A DNA stretch of 64,000 nt from Acetobacterium bakii (GTDB lineage: Bacteria; Bacillota; Clostridia; Eubacteriales; Eubacteriaceae): NCBI RefSeq assembly GCF_001263355.1, contig NZ_LGYO01000067.1, positions 1-64,000 of the forward strand, read 5' to 3'. The position numbers and the translations under genes are program-made. Numbering within the stretch: the first letter of the stretch is position 1; the number at the start of each line of letters is the position of its first letter. This document shows, in pieces, positions 25,300 to 33,983 of this stretch. The notes under the pieces are model-generated. The model worked only from the letters and a program-made list of their open reading frames with translations, was not told the DNA's origin and ran no database searches.

Positions 25300-25417
25300 T
25301 TGATATGAGAAAAAGGGACGGCAGAGTTGGAAGTCCGGAAAAAGCAATGGGGAATTGTTCATTCCGCCCTTTCAAAAACCTGGCTGAAGCTTGCTGAAAA
25401 TAAGGAGGAATTAATCT

Positions 25418-25594
25418 ATGTTTGATTTGGAAACCAATGTCCGATCCTGGAGCGATTATTTAAGGGGTCGGGGCAACTTAACAGAAATTGATTTTCTCAA
25501 AATTGAAAAATTCCAGACCCAGTACCTTTATGTTTATGCTCTGTGGCTGGGAATTGTAGCCTTTGTCTTTCCGATTATTTTCGGTTTTAATTAA
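25418..25594 (+). CDS. 58-residue single-helix membrane protein
   Basis: Starts MFDLETNVRSWSDYLRGRGN and ends YALWLGIVAFVFPIIFGFN: a soluble charged half followed by one C-terminal membrane helix, an N-in/C-out or tail-anchored layout. A perfect AAGGAGG lies 7 nt before the ATG, which makes translation likely despite the short length. It lies between two cyclic-di-GMP enzymes. It could be a membrane adaptor; no family is recognised with certainty. Confidence 0.7.
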   Translation: MFDLETNVRSWSDYLRGRGNLTEIDFLKIEKFQTQYLYVYALWLGIVAFVFPIIFGFN

Positions 25595-25634
25595 AAATAA
25601 AAGTAAATAATTGCCAATATATAGTAAAAAATAG

Positions 25635-25662
25635 TTGTTATTTTTCAAAATAATGTTATAAT
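25635..25662 (+). promoter_or_regulatory. Sigma-A-type promoter for the GGDEF/HD-GYP gene
   Basis: TTGTTA (25635-25640), a 16-bp spacer, then TATAAT (25657-25662), 33 bp before the TTG start at 25695. Confidence 0.65.
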
Positions 25663-25694
25663 TTCCTCAGATGAAAGCATGAGGGGATACTTTA

Positions 25695-27437
25695 TTGGAA
25701 AAGATTCAAGTTACCATCAATGGTCAAATACGATTGGTACTGGTTAGTTTGTGTTTGATCACGATTATGTTCGTTGCGGTTTATTTTAACTACTACAGGG
25801 GTATTGATGTGGTCTATACCCATTTATTTTATGTGGTAATTATTATGGTGGGGATATGGTTTAAACGTTTTGTGATCCAGTTAGCTATTTTTCTGGGCAT
25901 TTTTCATATTATCCTCGATTATTTAAGCAATGGTTTTTTGCTCCCGGCGCCAATTTTACGCGGATTTATTTTTTTATTCGTGGCCGCTGTCGTTTATCTT
26001 TTAACCTCCCGGCTGGAGTGTACCCATGAAAATCTGAACCGTATCCTAAGAAGTGTGGGGGACGGAATTATTGTAGTTGACCTGGAAAAAAAGGTGACCT
26101 TGCTCAATAAGGTGGCCGAGGACTTGACGGGATGGCCCGGTGCCGAGGCTCTGGGGAAAGATTTTAAAGAAGTTTTTGATCTGAGACATGAAAATCCTGA
26201 GTATTTTATTTTAAATCCGGTGGACGAGGTGCTTAAAACTGATCTGCCCTATGAATTAACCAATCATGCCATCATTACCAGTCGCAATGGCAATCATTTC
26301 CACATTGAAGATAGTGCTACCCCGGTTAAAGACACCGAAGGGATTACCACCGGGGTCGTTTTGATTTTTAGAGACGTTTCCCAGAGAAAGGCCCAGAATG
26401 AAAAAATAGAATTTCTGAGTGATCACGATGAATTAACCGGTTTGTACAATCGGCATTTTTTCAAGAAAGCCTGTGAAAGATTGGACAATGCCGATTATTA
26501 TCCGCTTTCGATTATTATGGGGGATGTCAACAGTCTGAAAATGACCAATGACGCATTTGGACATTTAGCCGGCGATGGTTTATTAAAAGCAGCCGGGGAA
26601 ATCATGAATCAGTGTTGTGGTAACGGGGATGTGCTGGTGCGGTGGGGCGGCGATGAATTTGTTTTATTATTGCCCAATACTGATGAACAGACGGCGAAAA
26701 AACAGGTGCAGATGATGAACGAGGCAATGGCGGTATCCCAGGCGGAACCGGGGATTCTTTCGGTATCTTTTGGCTGGGCGACAAAATATTCCAACGCCGA
26801 GGCGTTTATTGACATATTCAAAAAAGCGGAAAATCTGATGTATAAAAATAAACTCATGATGAAGCCCGAAGTCATTGCAAAAACAGTTAATACCATTATG
26901 GCATCCTTATTTCAAAAGAGCGAAACAGAGAAAATACATGCGGATGGTGTCGGCTACTATTGTAAACGAATAGCAGAGGCAATGGCTTTAAGTGCAAAAG
27001 ATATGGATACCTTAAGAACGGTCAGTTTGCTTCATGATATTGGGAAAGTGACCGTTGAAAAAGAAATCCTGGAAAAGACAGGGAAGCTTACCGGTGAAGA
27101 ATGGAAGGTGATCAAACGTCATCCTGAAATAGGCTACCACATTACCAATACATCGCCGGATATGGCTGAAATTGCCAGCGCTATTTTATGTCACCACGAA
27201 CGGTGGGATGGTACCGGTTATCCCAAGGGTCTGGTTGGTGAGCAGATACCGGTGCTGTCCCGGATTATTGCGGTGGGAGCTGCCTATGACACCATTTTAT
27301 CCCAGCGATCTTATAAACAGGCGTGGCTTAAAGATGATGCACTTGCGGAGATCCGGAGTCAGGCCGGTTTCCAATTTGATCCCCAAATTGCCGCTTTATT
27401 TGTGAATCAGGTGGCAGATACCCTGGATGATGTTTAA
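25695..27437 (+). CDS. Membrane GGDEF / HD-GYP hybrid cyclic-di-GMP enzyme
   Basis: A 580-residue protein. Residues 1-110 hold about four to five membrane helices; a PAS domain lies at about 115-235; the GGDEF domain has intact RWGGDEF (about 316-322) but no RxxD I-site; the C-terminal HD-GYP domain has LLHDIGK and HHERWDGTGYP. It therefore has both the synthetic and the hydrolytic site for cyclic di-GMP, and net output must depend on its sensor domains. The start is TTG at 25695 after GAGGGG; no better ATG exists. It has its own promoter at 25635 and a terminator at 27507. Confidence 0.88.
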   Translation: MEKIQVTINGQIRLVLVSLCLITIMFVAVYFNYYRGIDVVYTHLFYVVIIMVGIWFKRFVIQLAIFLGIFHIILDYLSNGFLLPAPILRGFIFLFVAAVVYLLTSRLECTHENLNRILRSVGDGIIVVDLEKKVTLLNKVAEDLTGWPGAEALGKDFKEVFDLRHENPEYFILNPVDEVLKTDLPYELTNHAIITSRNGNHFHIEDSATPVKDTEGITTGVVLIFRDVSQRKAQNEKIEFLSDHDELTGLYNRHFFKKACERLDNADYYPLSIIMGDVNSLKMTNDAFGHLAGDGLLKAAGEIMNQCCGNGDVLVRWGGDEFVLLLPNTDEQTAKKQVQMMNEAMAVSQAEPGILSVSFGWATKYSNAEAFIDIFKKAENLMYKNKLMMKPEVIAKTVNTIMASLFQKSETEKIHADGVGYYCKRIAEAMALSAKDMDTLRTVSLLHDIGKVTVEKEILEKTGKLTGEEWKVIKRHPEIGYHITNTSPDMAEIASAILCHHERWDGTGYPKGLVGEQIPVLSRIIAVGAAYDTILSQRSYKQAWLKDDALAEIRSQAGFQFDPQIAALFVNQVADTLDDV

Positions 27438-27506
27438 GTACACAAAACAATAGTCTGGTGAAATAAATTAAAAATAGCGTATTTGTTTTTCAGCTGAACG
27501 TGGTGT

Positions 27507-27540
27507 GGCCCCAACCGTCGATGACGGTTGGGGCCTTTTT
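27507..27540 (+). terminator. Terminator of the GGDEF/HD-GYP gene
   Basis: GGCCCCAACCGTC (27507-27519) pairs perfectly with GACGGTTGGGGCC (27523-27535), followed by TTTTTT. Confidence 0.9.
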
Positions 27541-27549
27541 TCTGTTGAT

Positions 27550-27672
27550 TTACAGACCGCTTGTTTCCAGCAACGGACTGAGATTAGTGAATTTAGCATT
27601 TTTGATCAGCGCCGGCGTGCACTCAATCACAACCCAGATCGCCACCGGTGTCCCGGATGGATCGATATACAT
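27550..27672 (-). pseudogene. 40-codon minus-strand reading, probable gene relic
   Basis: Starts MYIDPSGTPVAIWVVIECTP and ends NLSPLLETSGL. Its composition is protein-like, but there is no ribosome site and a stop codon lies directly before the ATG. I do not recognise the family. The remaining gap to 27817 has only a short motif (TTTTTGTTTAAA with CCCGGGGTAATGATTA) that recurs near 30853. Confidence 0.3.
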
Positions 27673-27817
27673 TCAATAAATTTTAGATGATGTGATTGGT
27701 AGGGAGTTTAAGGTTCATTTTTGTTTAAAAATTCAAACCCGGGGTAATGATTACCTAAGCAAATAAAGCAGCGAAAGGAATAAGGCATGGAGAAAGAAAC
27801 CTTAAAGAGTAATAAAA

Positions 27818-28438
27818 ATGGATGATTTAAATTTCCCCCTGGATTTTTTATGGCATTATAATCCATTAAATAACTGGAAATCACTGTTAACACTGGTGGT
27901 TGTAGTAATTCTTGCAGCGATGGTAATTGTGAATAAGAGCAAATGGACCAGACGAGAAAAGTGGTTTAGAACAGCCCTGTGGTTTTACATCTATTTAATA
28001 TTTTCATACACGGTCTTGTGCAGATCAGGAAATGATTATTTTGATTACAAGCTGATTCCCTTATGGTCTTATCGAAAAATTTGGATGACTCATAGCGTTG
28101 GCTTGGCTTTACAGGTCTTTATGAATTGTCTGATGTTTATCCCGGTGGGACTGTTGACACCCTTTGCCTATGAAAACTATTTGGGTCGTGATGAAGTACG
28201 AACACGAAAGATGGTAATAATTATCGGCTTTGCTGTTTCGGCTGCGGTGGAGTTTCTCCAGCTTGTGACGCAAACCGGATTGTTCGAATGGGATGATATC
28301 CTCCACAATACCATTGGTGCCATAACCGGCTATGGCATCTATCTTATTATCAGGCATGAACCCTTTCGAAAAGCCCGCTGGTACTTTTTGCCGTTTGGTC
28401 TGGTAATGCTGGGGTTACTGGCGGCAATGTTAAGCTGA
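27818..28438 (+). CDS. VanZ-family membrane protein
   Basis: A 206-residue protein with about five membrane helices. The family core is clear: NCLMFIPVGLLTPFAYENYL, then AAVEFLQLVTQTGLFEWDDI and LHNTIGAITGYGIYLI. VanZ relatives give low-level teicoplanin resistance in some Gram-positives, but most chromosomal copies have no known role. No resistance genes are nearby. The ribosome site is weak (AAAGAG). A bidirectional terminator at 28472 follows. Confidence 0.82.
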   Translation: MDDLNFPLDFLWHYNPLNNWKSLLTLVVVVILAAMVIVNKSKWTRREKWFRTALWFYIYLIFSYTVLCRSGNDYFDYKLIPLWSYRKIWMTHSVGLALQVFMNCLMFIPVGLLTPFAYENYLGRDEVRTRKMVIIIGFAVSAAVEFLQLVTQTGLFEWDDILHNTIGAITGYGIYLIIRHEPFRKARWYFLPFGLVMLGLLAAMLS

Positions 28439-28471
28439 TCGGAAGATGAATATAAATCAGCTGACTTTGAA

Positions 28472-28510
28472 TAAAACCGCCGCATCCATGTAGATGCGGC
28501 GGTTTTATTA
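28472..28510. terminator. Terminator between convergent vanZ-like and glgB genes
   Basis: AAAACCGCCGCATC pairs with GATGCGGCGGTTTT (28493-28506), with A and T tails on the two sides. Confidence 0.85.
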
Positions 28511-28627
28511 AAATAATTTATAGTTTGCCTGAAAATGATAGTTTTGCCTAAATGCAGCGCAGCGCATTAAAGTCCTGCTACACAGCTTTTTATTAGGCTG
28601 TGCGTTATCAGCACAGTAAAAACGATC

Positions 28628-30643
28628 TTAAATTTTTTCCAGCACCAGGGCGGTCCGGCTTGGTGAGTAGATTGAAATTCCCATAAATTCCGGATTCATT
28701 TTCAAAGCATAAGATTCATAGACGGCATCATGAGAGATCCGCTTATATCCCCCGAACTGCTCTTCATCGGTGTCCAGGAAAACCTTGAAGCGGCCATTTT
28801 CATGGACCGGTATTTCAAGATCGGGATAGGATTCGGTGGGGTGAAAATTAAAGATATAGATGCAGTCATTTTTTCTATAGGCAATAATCTTTCGTTCCTG
28901 ATCCAGCCATAACTGTTTTGGCACCACGCCCAGCATGGCTTTTTCATCCATAAAATGAATCATGGCGCCATCAAATTGGTTCAGTTCTTCATAGTGCAAG
29001 GTTGGATTGTCGGCAAGGCTCCACTGTCTGCGGCTATGCTGGTAACTAAAGCCATTTTCCTTCCGAGGGAAATCAACCCACTCGGGATGGCCGAATTCAT
29101 TGCCCATGAAGTTCAGGTATCCCTCGGTACTGGCAGAGATAGTAATAAAACGTATCATCTTATGCAGAGCAATGGCACGGTCAATGATCAGATTCTGGCT
29201 GTTCTTGCCCATGTGCCAATACATTTCCTGATCCGCCATGGTGAAGATTAGGGTTTTATCCCCAACTAAAGCCTGGTCATGTGATTCCACATAAGCGATG
29301 CGTTTTTCCTGGGGCCGTCCGGTCGTCAATTCATGCCAAAGGGCATTCATGTTCCAATCACTGTCCTTGACTTCGATTTGCTTAAACCAGAAGTCCGGCA
29401 TGCCCATGGACAGGCGATAGTCGAAACCAATGCCGCCGTCCTCAATGGGCAGGCACATGCCCGGCATCCCGCTCATGTCTTCGGCGATGCTCATAGCGCT
29501 GGGATTGATTTCCTTGATCAGCTCATTGGCAAATTGCAGATAGGTGATGGCTTCGATATCGGTATTCAGACTGAAATATTTGCCATAGTTATCAAAGTCG
29601 GTGCCCAGCCCATGATCGTGGTAGATCATCGAGGTGACGCCATCAAACCGGAAACCATCCAAATGATATTCTTCCATCCAATATTTCAGGTTTGACAGCA
29701 GAAAATGAATGACTTCCGGTTTGCCGTAGTTGAATAGTTTGGAATCCCAGGCGCTGTGATCGCCTCTGCTTCCTTTATGAAAGAACTGGTCTTCGGAGCC
29801 GTCGAATTCATTAATCCCTTCGCTGATATTTTTGACTGCATGGGACTGGACGATGTCCATCAGTACCCTGATGCCCATGGTGTGGGCTTTGTCGATAAGG
29901 GACTTCAGCTCGTCGGGGGTCCCGAAACGGGAGGACGCGGCGAAATAGTTGGAAACATGGTAACCGAATGAGCCGTAGTAGGGATGCTCCATCAAGGCCA
30001 TTAATTGGACGGTATTGTATCCCAGGGCTTTGATCCTCGGCAGAATATTTTCTTCGAATTCCCGGTAGGTTCCGACGGCCTCTTTTTCCTGAGCCATGCC
30101 AATATGGGCTTCGTAGATAAGGGGAGCGTTTGTGTGATCGCTTTGGAAAGCAGCGTTCTGCCAGATGTAATTTCGATACGGTTTCCAGATTTGACCACTG
30201 AAATCCAGGGTCTTTGGATCTTGTACTGCTCGGTTAATGTACAAGGGAATGCGATCCCGGCCCTGGCCATTGGTGACAACAAAGACCTTCACCCGGGATT
30301 CATGTTTCAATGAACCTTTGCCGGGAAGAAATATTTCCCAGACACCGTTTTCTTTTTTTACCAGTTCATGGGATGAACGATCCCAGTGATTGAAATCCCC
30401 AATCAAAAACAGGGCCTCTGCTGCCGGCGCCCATTCGCGGTAATACCAGCCTTTGCTGGTACAATGAAAGCCAAAATAATGATGTCCGTTGGCAAAATCC
30501 TTTAAACAGCTGACATCAGTAAGAAGCGTTTTTTTTACCTCTTGATAACGTTTTATGCGCAACTCCAAATCGTGCTTGTAAGGACTTAACCAGGGGTCGA
30601 TTGCCAATATTCCGGGTTCAATCATTCCTTCTTTTTCGCTCAT
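28628..30643 (-). CDS. glgB: 1,4-alpha-glucan branching enzyme
   Basis: A 671-residue GH13 branching enzyme; the length and layout resemble the eukaryote-like GH13_8 group. An N-terminal CBM48 (YFGFHCTSKGWYYREWAPAA, FLIGDFNHW) precedes the (beta/alpha)8 barrel. The catalytic nucleophile is in DGFRFDGVTS (about residue 329), the acid/base in SIAEDMSG (about 384) and the transition-state stabiliser in VESHDQ (about 452). It makes alpha-1,6 branches in glycogen. The start at 30643 (MSEKEG) is preferred to 30649 because of AGGAG spacing. No other glycogen gene is near, so it is not in a glg operon here. Confidence 0.92.
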   Translation of the reverse strand: MSEKEGMIEPGILAIDPWLSPYKHDLELRIKRYQEVKKTLLTDVSCLKDFANGHHYFGFHCTSKGWYYREWAPAAEALFLIGDFNHWDRSSHELVKKENGVWEIFLPGKGSLKHESRVKVFVVTNGQGRDRIPLYINRAVQDPKTLDFSGQIWKPYRNYIWQNAAFQSDHTNAPLIYEAHIGMAQEKEAVGTYREFEENILPRIKALGYNTVQLMALMEHPYYGSFGYHVSNYFAASSRFGTPDELKSLIDKAHTMGIRVLMDIVQSHAVKNISEGINEFDGSEDQFFHKGSRGDHSAWDSKLFNYGKPEVIHFLLSNLKYWMEEYHLDGFRFDGVTSMIYHDHGLGTDFDNYGKYFSLNTDIEAITYLQFANELIKEINPSAMSIAEDMSGMPGMCLPIEDGGIGFDYRLSMGMPDFWFKQIEVKDSDWNMNALWHELTTGRPQEKRIAYVESHDQALVGDKTLIFTMADQEMYWHMGKNSQNLIIDRAIALHKMIRFITISASTEGYLNFMGNEFGHPEWVDFPRKENGFSYQHSRRQWSLADNPTLHYEELNQFDGAMIHFMDEKAMLGVVPKQLWLDQERKIIAYRKNDCIYIFNFHPTESYPDLEIPVHENGRFKVFLDTDEEQFGGYKRISHDAVYESYALKMNPEFMGISIYSPSRTALVLEKI

Positions 30644-30732
30644 ACACATCTCCTCTTACTTTCGTATTGGGATATAGATAATTTAATTCTAACCAGCGAC
30701 GGCGGCAATGTAAAGAAAAACATAGGTTTTAA

Positions 30733-30840
30733 ATGGACATAAATGAATTAAACTGCGAAAATAATAACAAAATTCCGAATTCTCCGGGTATTCTGGGAGC
30801 GTTCAGTCCCCAAAGCACGGGGATATCGATTTGGTGGTGA
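30733..30840 (+). other. Possible 35-residue peptide frame in the glgB-esterase gap
   Basis: ATG at 30733 opens a frame beginning MDINELNCENNNKIP and ending GILGAFSPQSTGISIWW before TGA. The ribosome site is weak (AGG). The rest of the 30644-31053 interval has no gene, only the short motif near 30853 shared with 27715. Confidence 0.25.
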
Positions 30841-31053
30841 ACTAAAGGCGTGTTTTTGTTTAAAGATGTAATCCCCGGGTAATGATTAATTAAGAATGAC
30901 AGGAAATTGAAAATTACTGTGAACGACCCTGCCAATTTACGCTAAACAATTTTCATTCCAGACCGGTGATTTAATCGGCCTGGATTTTTTCCATCACCTG
31001 CCGAAAAAAAGCATTCATACGATGCCCATAATAAAGAGAATGGAGCTAAGAAA

Positions 31054-31722
31054 ATGAAAAAACAGACCATGGAAATAGGGAAACGAAGGGTTTCGATTTT
31101 TTTGGATGATGATTTAAAGGATCAGACCATCGTCTATCTGCACATAAATGCAGAGGATATGGAACGGCTTTTTCAAAAACTGGATGATGTAAATGCGGTG
31201 CTGGTGGCAATCGATGGGGTTGACTGGAACCGTGAATTATCCCCCTGGGCCAGGCCAAGAGCCTTTCGGGGCGGCGAGGATTTCGCCGGGGGTGCCGATA
31301 ATTATCTGAAGGAACTCACCGAAACTATTATCCCTGCGGTGGAAGAGCGCCTTGGCTTTACACCATCCCGGAGGATCCTGGCCGGGTATTCGCTGGCCGG
31401 TTTGTTTGCGCTGTACGCCATCTACCAGGCCGATCTTTTCAGCAGTATCGGATCCGTCTCCGGATCCTTGTGGTACGATGGTTTTCGGGAATTTATGAAA
31501 AAAAATCAACCAAAGCGGATACCGGACCGGGTCTATTTTTCCCTGGGCGACCGGGAGAAAATCACCCGGAATCAGCGGCTGGGGGCTGTCGAGGAAAATA
31601 CCATCCAGGCAGAAAAGCAGCTGCGAAGCCTGGGCGCGGAGACGATCTTTGAGCTGAATCCTGGAAATCATTTTGAAGACGCCCTGGGCCGCATCGCAAA
31701 GGGGCTTGTGTGGCTCGTGTGA
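31054..31722 (+). CDS. Alpha/beta-hydrolase, enterochelin-esterase-like
   Basis: A 222-residue cytoplasmic esterase of the putative-esterase (Fes/IroE-like) family. The nucleophile serine is in the elbow GYSLAGL, the acid probably in SLGDREK and the histidine in NPGNHFED. No signal peptide. GGAGC precedes the ATG by 8 nt. It is followed at 86 bp by a DUF3592-like membrane protein. No siderophore genes are near, so a general carboxylester role is as likely as siderophore hydrolysis. Confidence 0.78.
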   Translation: MKKQTMEIGKRRVSIFLDDDLKDQTIVYLHINAEDMERLFQKLDDVNAVLVAIDGVDWNRELSPWARPRAFRGGEDFAGGADNYLKELTETIIPAVEERLGFTPSRRILAGYSLAGLFALYAIYQADLFSSIGSVSGSLWYDGFREFMKKNQPKRIPDRVYFSLGDREKITRNQRLGAVEENTIQAEKQLRSLGAETIFELNPGNHFEDALGRIAKGLVWLV

Positions 31723-31807
31723 GCAGGCGGATTATCAGGCGGCCATAAGCAGCAGCTTTACGGCCGCGATGGAGTGTTATAAATTATCAGATGAAGGGAG
31801 AATCACG

Positions 31808-32212
31808 ATGATGGCATTTATTCGATTGCTCATAGGATTTGGGGGAATAATTCTCATTGCCTGGTCATTGATCAAGCTGTTACGGATTAGAAAACTGGAG
31901 TCCCAGGGCATTGCGGTTGAGGCGGTGGTGGTAAAAATAAAAGAATATAAAGTGCGCACCGGAAGACAGGTTTATGATGAGTATACGCCGCTTCTGGAAT
32001 ATACGATTGCCGAAAAGACCTATCAAACCGAAGCACTGTCAACCCAGGATGACGGAAAATATCAGCTGGGTCAGCTTATCCGGATTCGCTGCCAGCCGGA
32101 AAACCCGGAAAAAATAATGATCGTCGGAGACCGCCGTTCTTATTTCAGCGCCGCGTTAATCGGCATCGGCGGTGTGATGATCGTAGTGTTGATTGGACTG
32201 CTGGGCAGATGA
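31808..32212 (+). CDS. DUF3592-like two-helix membrane protein
   Basis: A 134-residue protein. An N-terminal helix (MMAFIRLLIGFGGIILIAW), a soluble beta domain typical of DUF3592 (YTPLLEYTIAEKTYQTEA, GQLIRIRCQPENPEK) and a C-terminal helix. The open frame extends back to 31673 inside the esterase gene, but GAAGGGAG before 31808 and the immediate hydrophobic start favour this ATG. Function unknown. Confidence 0.7.
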   Translation: MMAFIRLLIGFGGIILIAWSLIKLLRIRKLESQGIAVEAVVVKIKEYKVRTGRQVYDEYTPLLEYTIAEKTYQTEALSTQDDGKYQLGQLIRIRCQPENPEKIMIVGDRRSYFSAALIGIGGVMIVVLIGLLGR

Positions 32213-32377
32213 AAATTACCGGTATACCGGAATAATTAATTTTAATAAATTTCTTAGTATTTAGGATAGCACACATGGAAAAGTATATGATATAATTAAT
32301 CACTGCTTATCAAATATTTACATAGAAATTTATTGTTTCCAGAATAATGAGCTGGCTAAGCATATTAAAAGGAGCTG

Positions 32378-33490
32378 ATGAAGAATTTGAATAGGAAAAA
32401 AAGCAACGGATTACCCATTTATTTTGGAGAATTCAGGGACAAAGCATTGGAAAAAGAATTCTACAATGCTGAAATTAAAAAAAATATAAACTATGTTAAA
32501 TTCATTCTTTTATTAGTGGGAATTGCATACTTCCTATTTATTATTCCAGATTATTTTCTCATTACCGACGTGAATGCTTTTATGGCGATTTTATTCAACC
32601 GCAGTGTCATTCTGGGATTGCTGGTTATTTTGTATTTTAAAGTGAAGCGCAGCAGCGAGTATTTTTCCCTGATCTATTGGTTTACCGCCTATGAAATTAT
32701 AATTTCCCTGTCATTTATTTCCATTGCCAATCACTATACTGCCCCTGATTTTTTAATCCAGGCTTTTGGGGTAATGCTTATTATTCTGGTTATATTCCTG
32801 ATTAATAACAGATGGCGGTATTCTATTTTTGCGGCACTGTTTGTCAGCATCGGTTATTTTGTTTTTGCCGCTTTCTGTTTTACGGATGTGCCATTTTCCC
32901 AGTTTTCAGCGGCGATTGTACACATATTAATCGTTATTGTTTTAAGCAGTATTTCTTCCTACAGCATCAACTATTATAAAAGAATCCAGTACCTGAACAC
33001 CATTGAATTATTAAATAGGGCAGAAAACGATTCATTAACAGGAATCTACAATAAAGCCAAGTTTAATAAAGAATATGCTCGGCTGGCAGACAGCGCCCAG
33101 CAGAAAAATGCTGATTTATCGGTGGTCATGTTTGATATTGATAATTTTAAAGGGATTAATGATCAGTACGGACATTTGGTGGGGGATGCGGTTTTAATCG
33201 CTTTAGCTGATATCGTCCGCAAAAATCTGCAGCAATCCGATATTTTCGCCAGATGGGGCGGAGAAGAATTTGTGCTGATTTTTCCGAATATGCATTTGCA
33301 GCAAGCCATTGAAATTACTGAACGGCTGAGGAAGTATATAGCCGACCATATCTTTGAGAAAATCGGACAGGTTACCTGCAGCTTTGGGGTGGCAGTTTTT
33401 GAAAAAGATGAAGATTTGAATAAGGTTCTTCAGCGTGCCGATGAACGGCTGTATCTGGCTAAAAATGCAGGAAAGAACAAAGTGATGTAA
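32378..33490 (+). CDS. Membrane diguanylate cyclase
   Basis: A 370-residue protein with six membrane helices over about residues 38-195, then a GGDEF domain with active site RWGGEEF (about 292-298). The I-site position reads QQSD rather than RxxD, so feedback inhibition is probably lost. It makes cyclic di-GMP at the membrane in response to an unknown signal. AAGGAG is only 3 nt from the ATG at 32378; a TTG three codons later has a longer spacing, so the start may be either. It is a single gene, closed by the hairpin at 33496. Confidence 0.87.
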   Translation: MKNLNRKKSNGLPIYFGEFRDKALEKEFYNAEIKKNINYVKFILLLVGIAYFLFIIPDYFLITDVNAFMAILFNRSVILGLLVILYFKVKRSSEYFSLIYWFTAYEIIISLSFISIANHYTAPDFLIQAFGVMLIILVIFLINNRWRYSIFAALFVSIGYFVFAAFCFTDVPFSQFSAAIVHILIVIVLSSISSYSINYYKRIQYLNTIELLNRAENDSLTGIYNKAKFNKEYARLADSAQQKNADLSVVMFDIDNFKGINDQYGHLVGDAVLIALADIVRKNLQQSDIFARWGGEEFVLIFPNMHLQQAIEITERLRKYIADHIFEKIGQVTCSFGVAVFEKDEDLNKVLQRADERLYLAKNAGKNKVM

Positions 33491-33495
33491 AGATG

Positions 33496-33532
33496 AACCA
33501 TCGAAGCTTGAGGGCTGGCGATGGTTTTTTTA
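33496..33532 (+). terminator. Terminator of the diguanylate cyclase gene
   Basis: AACCATCG (33496-33503) pairs with CGATGGTT (33519-33526), followed by TTTTTT. Confidence 0.75.
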
Positions 33533-33584
33533 TATGGAATATTTAAATCAATCAAGGAATTTATTCGGCGGTGCGGCAAATATG

Positions 33585-33613
33585 TTGACAGGCGACATAA
33601 CACGTGTTATGAT
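33585..33613 (+). promoter_or_regulatory. PadR promoter with overlapping 16-bp palindromic operator
   Basis: TTGACA (33585-33590), a 17-bp spacer and TATGAT (33608-33613) form a near-consensus promoter. The perfect palindrome CATAACACGTGTTATG (33596-33611) fills the spacer and covers part of the -10. A repressor bound there would block RNA polymerase, as expected for PadR autoregulation. Confidence 0.7.
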
Positions 33614-33638
33614 ATATCACAACACGACATAGAGAGGA

Positions 33639-33983
33639 ATGAGGTCTTTGATAAAAAACGAACCGCTGACCGAAAGTTATTTTTATATTTTATTGTGTTT
33701 GCTGGAGGGTCCCAATCATGGGTACGGCATTATGCAAAAGGTAAAAGAACTGTCCAATGAAAGAGTCACTATCGGCTCGGGTACCATGTACGGGGCCACC
33801 GGCAATATGATCAAAAAAGCGTGGATCCAGGAAACTAAAAGCGATGATCCGCTTGACGCCAGAAAACGCTTGTATTGTCTCACAGCTCCGGGGAAAGAAA
33901 TTCTGCTGGCAGAATATGAACGGTTAATATTCTGCATTAAAAGTGGTGAAAAAATCATCAAGAAGGGATCAGCCAATGAGTAA
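33639..33983 (+). CDS. PadR-family transcriptional regulator
   Basis: A 114-residue PadR repressor of the short (PadR-s1-like) type. The winged helix is clear (SYFYILLCLLEGPNHGYGIM, GSGTMYGATGNMIKKAWI, RKRLYCLTAPGKEIL). The start at 33639 lies close to GAGAGG; a TTG three codons on is an alternative. It overlaps the following DUF2812 gene by 8 bp, a pairing widespread in Firmicutes where PadR and DUF2812 proteins form a unit. The promoter at 33585 carries a perfect palindrome, probably its own operator. The inducing signal is unknown. Confidence 0.9.
   Translation: MRSLIKNEPLTESYFYILLCLLEGPNHGYGIMQKVKELSNERVTIGSGTMYGATGNMIKKAWIQETKSDDPLDARKRLYCLTAPGKEILLAEYERLIFCIKSGEKIIKKGSANE

Noticed and set aside
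27715-27760. Short TTTTTGTTTAAA...CCCGGGGTAATGATTA motif repeated near 30853
   Set aside because: Only about 35 bp and imperfect; no gene or structure explains it, and two copies are too few to call an element.
31673-31807. Upstream extension of the DUF3592-like gene
   Set aside because: It overlaps the esterase gene out of frame and has no ribosome site; the ATG at 31808 does.
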